From Brevundimonas sp. NIBR10 (GTDB taxonomy: Bacteria; Pseudomonadota; Alphaproteobacteria; Caulobacterales; Caulobacteraceae): 64,000 nucleotides of DNA. Both the position numbers and the translations under genes were made by a program. The stretch covers positions 992,001 through 1,056,000 of the forward strand of contig NZ_CP115464.1 of NCBI RefSeq assembly GCF_027912515.1, given 5' to 3'. How positions within the stretch are numbered: position 1 is the stretch's first letter; each line of letters opens with the position of its first letter. Below are positions 61,128 through 64,000 of this stretch, one piece after another. The notes below the pieces were generated by a model, which was not told where the DNA came from, searched no databases, and saw only the letters and a program-made list of their open reading frames with translations.

Positions 61128-62255
61128 TCAGACGCCCAGACCCAGGAGGATGATGGCGACGAGGAACAGGCTGACGACAAAGATGCAGAAGAGAAGCAGC
61201 AGGATCGTGCGCCACAGGGCCGAGAAGATCGACAGGCCGTAGGTCCCCTTCAACTGGGCGAACATATGGACGGGAGGGGCGAAGACCAGAACCGCCGACA
61301 GGATGCCGAACACGGGGGCGATCCAGGGCGGCGAGGCCGCTGCGATCGCGCCGATCACGGCCATGGCCATCCCGAGAATCGCCATGAAGGTCAGGGAATA
61401 GAGGACGAAGACGCCGTGGTCGTACCAGGTGAAGCCTCGCTTCCAGGCGAACAGCAGCCAGACGAAGGGGATCGACAGGGGCACCAGGAGGAAGGCGTAT
61501 TTGTAGACCGTCTGCTGGATCTTGTAGATCGCCAGGTCGGGGTTCGCGAGCTTGTGGAGGATCTTGTCCTTCATCTTCTTGTCGCCGACGCCGATCGTGA
61601 TGTTGCCGTCGTGAGCGGCGTCGGCGATCGCGGCCTGGAAGCTGCCGGGAGCCAGACCGTCGGCGCGGGGTCCGGCGGCCCTGGCGTCCTCGAGGACGCG
61701 AAGGGAACGCTCGGCACCACCAACCGCGGCCGTGGCGCCGGCCACCACGCCTTCATCGCCCGGTTCTCCGTTGGAGGCGGCCTGCGCCCGCGCCAGCTCG
61801 GCCTTCGCCTCGTCGACATCGGCTCGCGCGTCGGCGATCCGTTCGTCCAGAGGGGCCTGGTTGACGCCGAGCGTCGAACCCCCGCTGAAACTCAGGATGA
61901 AGAACATCAGGAAGACGGTGAACAGGAACATCGCCAGGGGCGAGACGTAGCGGGTGCGTTTGCCCTCGATCCACTCGCGGGTCAGCTTGCCGGGGTTCAG
62001 GGCCAGCAGGGGCAGGGTGCGCCAGATGCGGGCGTCGAAATGCATGACCCCGTGCAGCAGCTCTTCGCCGAGGTGCAGCAGGGTGCGGTGGACGTGTGTC
62101 GGCTGGCCGCAGTTGGCGCAGAAATTTCCCGAGACCGGTTCACCGCAGTCGCTGCAGACGCGGGTCTCGTGCTCGCCCGCCTTGCCCGTCGGGGCCTCGA
62201 CCGCTCCGGCGATCAGGCCGCCCGTGATCGCGCCGCCCGCTGCTTCGATATCCAC
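61128..62255 (-). CDS. DUF3667-type membrane protein with N-terminal zinc ribbon
   Basis: 375 residues from a GTG at 62255, which has a G-rich sequence upstream; an earlier GTG at 62285 lacks one. A CxxC-x8-CxxC zinc ribbon (CSDCGEPVSGNFCANCG) starts at ~residue 34. HLGEELLHGVMHFDARIWRTL and LNPGKLTREWIEGKRTRYVSP are the family signatures. A membrane segment (LAMFLFTVFLMFFILSF) follows, a charged extracytoplasmic or soluble domain, then four membrane segments at the end. Function unknown. It sits inside the tol-pal cluster. Confidence 0.85.
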   Translation of the reverse strand: MDIEAAGGAITGGLIAGAVEAPTGKAGEHETRVCSDCGEPVSGNFCANCGQPTHVHRTLLHLGEELLHGVMHFDARIWRTLPLLALNPGKLTREWIEGKRTRYVSPLAMFLFTVFLMFFILSFSGGSTLGVNQAPLDERIADARADVDEAKAELARAQAASNGEPGDEGVVAGATAAVGGAERSLRVLEDARAAGPRADGLAPGSFQAAIADAAHDGNITIGVGDKKMKDKILHKLANPDLAIYKIQQTVYKYAFLLVPLSIPFVWLLFAWKRGFTWYDHGVFVLYSLTFMAILGMAMAVIGAIAAASPPWIAPVFGILSAVLVFAPPVHMFAQLKGTYGLSIFSALWRTILLLLFCIFVVSLFLVAIILLGLGV

Positions 62256-62341
62256 GTCCGCCCCCGCCCTGACTGTGCAGCGCACAATCTGACGGGTGGC
62301 AGCGGTTGGGTCAAAAGGAAAGGGCGCAGACGCGCTGATCC

Positions 62342-62758
62342 TCAGCGCGGCGCGGCAGCAGCTTCCGGCGAGATGTAGGACAGCAGCAGGCAGGCCAGAA
62401 AAATTCCGAGTCCCAGACCGTAGAACGACGGAACCAGCCGAAGCGCCAGCCTGGAGCTGTTCAGCGGCGGTTTGACGCCCAGGCTCAGCTGAGTGATGTC
62501 GGTCTGAGCCTGAAGGGCCAGCAGACCTGAGACGGCCACGGGCAGGACCGCCATCGCCATCTGCAAGGGGCTGATCCGGGCACCGAAGACGGTTCCGCTG
62601 AGGGTCAGCACGCCGCCAAGGGTCGCGACGCTGAGCGACACCATGCTCTTGAAATAGTCATAGGCCAGGGCCGGTTCGGCGAAACCGGTGCGTGACACGG
62701 CGTCGTCCTTGCCGATGGCTGGATCGGCCTGCGTCAGGGGTGGGGGTCCGTCACTCAT
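62342..62758 (-). CDS. Small hypothetical membrane protein
   Basis: 138 residues from the ATG at 62758. A soluble N-terminus (~1-35), then membrane segments at ~42-62 (SLSVATLGGVLTLSGTVFG), ~68-85 (MAMAVLPVAVSGLLALQ) and ~112-132 (FYGLGLGIFLACLLLSYI). Family not recognised. On the same strand, between pal and the DUF3667 gene. Confidence 0.65.
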   Translation of the reverse strand: MSDGPPPLTQADPAIGKDDAVSRTGFAEPALAYDYFKSMVSLSVATLGGVLTLSGTVFGARISPLQMAMAVLPVAVSGLLALQAQTDITQLSLGVKPPLNSSRLALRLVPSFYGLGLGIFLACLLLSYISPEAAAAPR

Positions 62759-62851
62759 GGCCTCGTCAACTCCCCGGACGGTATCGCGTGAGAATAGCCG
62801 GGGCCGGTCTCCGCACAAGTCGGTGCGGAGACACAGGCGAAGAAACCTGAC

Positions 62852-63418
62852 CTACTGCGCGCCGCTGACGATGGCGGTGTGGCCGTTGCGGTTGCGGGCC
62901 CAGCTGTCCTCGGTCGAACCCTCTGCAATGGGGCGCTCCTTGCCGAAGGAAATGGTGTCGATGCGGCCGGCCGAGACGCCGCGCTGGATCAGGTAGTTGC
63001 GGATCGATTCGGCGCGGCGGGCACCCAGGGCCAGGTTGTACTCGCGGGTGCCGCGTTCGTCGGCATTGCCCTCGATCCGCACCCCGATCTGGGGATAGCG
63101 GGCCAGCCACTGGGCCTGGGCGTCGAGGCGCGGATAGGCCTCCGGGCTGACCTGATAGGAATCGAGCTCGAAATAGATGCGGTCGCCGACGTTGATGGCG
63201 AAATCCTGTTCAGAGCCGGGGCGCGACGAACCGCTCATGTCCGAGCCGCCGACATTGCCGCCGGCCCCGGGATAGACGGGGTTGTTGTCATAGGGGGCCG
63301 TGGGGCCACCCGGCGTCGCCGTTTCGACCGCGCGCTTTGGCGTACAGGCGGCCAAGGCCACGACGGACAGGCCGATGGCGGCGATCTTCAGGGGCAGGCG
63401 GCTGATCGGGCGGGTCAT
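62852..63418 (-). CDS. pal: Peptidoglycan-associated lipoprotein Pal
   Basis: 188 residues. Lipobox ALAAC with Cys25. After a Gly/Pro-rich linker comes the OmpA-C domain (~residues 85-185): RIYFELDSYQVSPEA, LARYPQIGVRIEGNADERGTREYNLALGARRAES and GKERPIAEG-type end. It anchors the outer membrane to peptidoglycan and works with TolB and CpoB. Substrate of Lnt. 101 bases separate it from tolB. Confidence 0.97.
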   Translation of the reverse strand: MTRPISRLPLKIAAIGLSVVALAACTPKRAVETATPGGPTAPYDNNPVYPGAGGNVGGSDMSGSSRPGSEQDFAINVGDRIYFELDSYQVSPEAYPRLDAQAQWLARYPQIGVRIEGNADERGTREYNLALGARRAESIRNYLIQRGVSAGRIDTISFGKERPIAEGSTEDSWARNRNGHTAIVSGAQ

Positions 63419-63519
63419 CGGGGTCTCCTCGGGTCGGCGGGGCCTTCAAGCGTGGCCATTTAACTCAGGCGTTCGTGTCGTGTCTGTGGCGCTCGGGTCG
63501 GTAACGCACAGTTGAGGTA

Positions 63520-64000
63520 TCAGGTCCCGCAGCTGTCGGGGCCCGAACTGCCGAGACCGGCGGGCGGCGCGTCCAGCAGGGGCGACCAGGCGGGATCGGA
63601 GCCCCGGCCCTGATAGCCGGACTGGGCGATGACCCGGCCCGACAGATCGACCATCCACAGATTGGTGTTCCCGCCCCGCGTCTGGCGCGCGAACATGATG
63701 TAGCGGCCGTTGGGGGCCCAGGACGGGCCCTCCTCGAAATAGGAGGACGACAGGCTGCGCTCGCCCGAGCCGTCGGTGTTCATGACGCCGATGCTGAACC
63801 GGCCGCCCGAGGACTTGGTGAAGGCGATCATGTCGCCGCGCGGGCTCCAGGACGGGGCGGTGTAGGAGCCGCCGCCCCTGGAGATCGGCCGCTGGTTCGA
63901 ACCGTTGGCGTTCATGACGTACAGGCGCGGGGTGCCCGATCGGTCGGAGTTGAACACGATCTGGGACGCGTCGGGGCTGAAGGACGGCGAGGTGTCGATG
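63520..64000 (-). CDS. tolB: Tol-Pal system beta-propeller protein TolB (5' end outside window)
   Basis: The last ~160 residues of TolB; the start lies past the window edge. Propeller blades repeat the pattern [30 protein letters not shown], then [14 protein letters not shown] and [14 protein letters not shown]. It ends with a short tail ([17 protein letters not shown]). Periplasmic partner of Pal and TolA. First visible gene of the tolB-pal-cpoB-tilS-ftsH run. Confidence 0.95.
   Translation of the reverse strand, partial: IDTSPSFSPDASQIVFNSDRSGTPRLYVMNANGSNQRPISRGGGSYTAPSWSPRGDMIAFTKSSGGRFSIGVMNTDGSGERSLSSSYFEEGPSWAPNGRYIMFARQTRGGNTNLWMVDLSGRVIAQSGYQGRGSDPAWSPLLDAPPAGLGSSGPDSCGT

Overview
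This window looks like chromosomal DNA of a Caulobacteraceae-type alphaproteobacterium, most likely Brevundimonas or a close relative. This is inferred from the very high G+C, the large alphaproteobacterial NAD-glutamate dehydrogenase, the gene order nfuA / tsaB-rimI-fur-miaB-phoH-ybeY-lnt-XRE, the tol-pal-cpoB and tilS-ftsH arrangement, and many one-gene-one-overlap (ATGA, GTGA, TGATG) operons. No phage, insertion sequence, CRISPR array or rRNA operon is visible; there is one tRNA (Val, GAC). Both window ends cut genes: the left end cuts the C-terminal part of the glutamate dehydrogenase and the right end cuts the N-terminal part of tolB.

Layout. 1-9 kb: glutamate dehydrogenase, an outer-membrane beta-barrel with its own terminator, an AI-2E-type exporter, a HerA-like ATPase and a DMT transporter. 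9-11 kb: coaBC-dut. 11.5-20.8 kb (mostly minus strand): a long block of translation, tRNA-modification and envelope genes (tsaB, rimI, fur, miaB, phoH, ybeY, lnt) carrying four small XRE-type regulators, two of them behind matching GTTTCA/TGAAAC palindromes. 20.9-29.5 kb: purH, phasin, creatininase-like protein, an emrA-emrB-tetR efflux operon with a clear operator, an amine oxidase and nth. 29.5-38.3 kb: a CASTOR/POLLUX-type channel, glyoxalase, tRNA-Val, murI, gyrB and a helix-turn-helix protein. 38.4-47 kb is the most accessory stretch. It has a zeta-toxin-like kinase with a 60-aa partner, three large nested palindromic repeats, an A/T-richer divergent pair of unknown genes (one with a HEPN-like RNxxxxH motif), thiC under a TPP riboswitch, the agmatine-to-putrescine pair aguA-aguB, and an autoregulated-looking PadR gene. 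47-56 kb: lipoprotein, PAP2 phosphatase and beta-helix operon, then a tightly overlapped operon (membrane protein, wHTH regulator, YdeI-like, folP, guanidinium-type SMR exporter, thiD, nucleotidyltransferase). 56.8-64 kb: tolB-pal-(two membrane proteins)-cpoB-tilS-ftsH.

The most unusual observations are these. tilS carries a nested palindromic repeat read in frame, in the place of its central helical segment. The thiC leader has an SD-sequestering hairpin that reuses a 10-nt piece of the riboswitch. The HEPN-like/membrane-coiled-coil divergent pair is uncharacterised. The PAP2 phosphatase lacks the conserved His of its PSGH motif.
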